Positions 63,899-64,000 of a DNA stretch of 64,000 bases are shown one piece after another. Origin of the DNA: Pseudomonas sp. Z8(2022) (GTDB taxonomy: Bacteria > Pseudomonadota > Gammaproteobacteria > Pseudomonadales > Pseudomonadaceae); the NCBI RefSeq assembly GCF_025837155.1, contig NZ_CP107549.1, forward strand, positions 3,906,001 to 3,970,000, given 5' to 3'. Each line of letters begins with the position of its first letter. Positions within the stretch are counted from its first letter, which is position 1. The notes under the pieces were generated by a model. It saw only the letters and a list, made by a program, of their open reading frames with translations. It made no database searches and was not told the origin of the DNA. A program made the translations under genes and the position numbers.

Positions 63899-64000
63899 CG
63901 ATGAAACCCTCACGCTAAGCACGGTAGCGGTCCGGTGGTGACGGACCCTGGTTTTGTTATGGCGCTGATTCGAGACCAGCTGGTCATCTGAATCAGGCAA

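Overview
The window is high-GC chromosomal DNA of a fluorescent-type Pseudomonas. The protein sequences and gene order (pilMNOPQ-aroKB, phaC1ZC2DFI, hslVU, tatABC, the carnitine and dimethylglycine genes) place it in or near the P. aeruginosa group. A P. mendocina/pseudoalcaligenes-like species is my best guess, made from memory of related proteins and not from a search. Nearly all of it reads as conserved core metabolism and envelope biology. I see no insertion sequence, prophage, CRISPR array, tRNA or rRNA, and no gap between genes longer than 300 bases.

Region 1 (1-14185): the left edge cuts gltB. Then, on the minus strand, comes pilM-N-O-P-Q-aroK-aroB-(DamX-like SPOR protein), read divergently from ponA. 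This is the same layout as mrcA/hofMNOPQ-aroK-aroB-damX in E. coli: type IV pilus alignment complex and secretin, shikimate enzymes, and cell-wall enzymes. Region 2 (14288-25558): malic enzyme, an M48 lipoprotein protease, a secreted nuclease and rpmE on minus; priA, argS, an FtsN-like SPOR protein, hslVU and a DUF971 protein on plus. hslVU has a near-consensus sigma-32 promoter.

Region 3 (25559-32997): the complete medium-chain-length polyhydroxyalkanoate (PHA) cluster. phaC1, phaZ, phaC2 and phaD are on plus, and the granule proteins phaF and phaI plus a small PHA-region protein converge from minus. A 14/16 sigma-54 promoter precedes phaC1, and several strong hairpins separate phaC1, phaZ and phaC2. 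Region 4 (33146-39006): one plus-strand run of ubiE-ubiJ-ubiB, then hisI-hisE-tatA-tatB-tatC-rsmE with tight overlaps.

Region 5 (39046-49205): housekeeping and poorly characterised genes: dtd, pip, small lipoproteins, a lipocalin, a DUF924 protein, fbp, a DUF3999/DUF2339 membrane pair and a YkgJ-type cysteine cluster protein. Region 6 (49223-64000): quaternary-amine catabolism. L-carnitine is converted to glycine betaine by caiX-cdhC-lcdH-thioesterase under the divergent regulator cdhR. Dimethylglycine is demethylated by dgcA-dgcB with a dedicated ETF pair; the group also carries an M19-family protein and a V4R-like protein. gbdR, the glycine betaine/dimethylglycine-responsive regulator, faces the group from the right edge. 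Repeats of two Pseudomonas intergenic families sit at many of the junctions in region 6.

The most unusual observations are an M19 dipeptidase homologue lacking most of its metal ligands, DgcA lacking one of the four Fe-S cysteines of the trimethylamine dehydrogenase family, a 13-codon ORF that exactly bridges dgcB and the ETF alpha gene, and helically phased repeats placed as a CdhR operator. I did not find a wholly new system.
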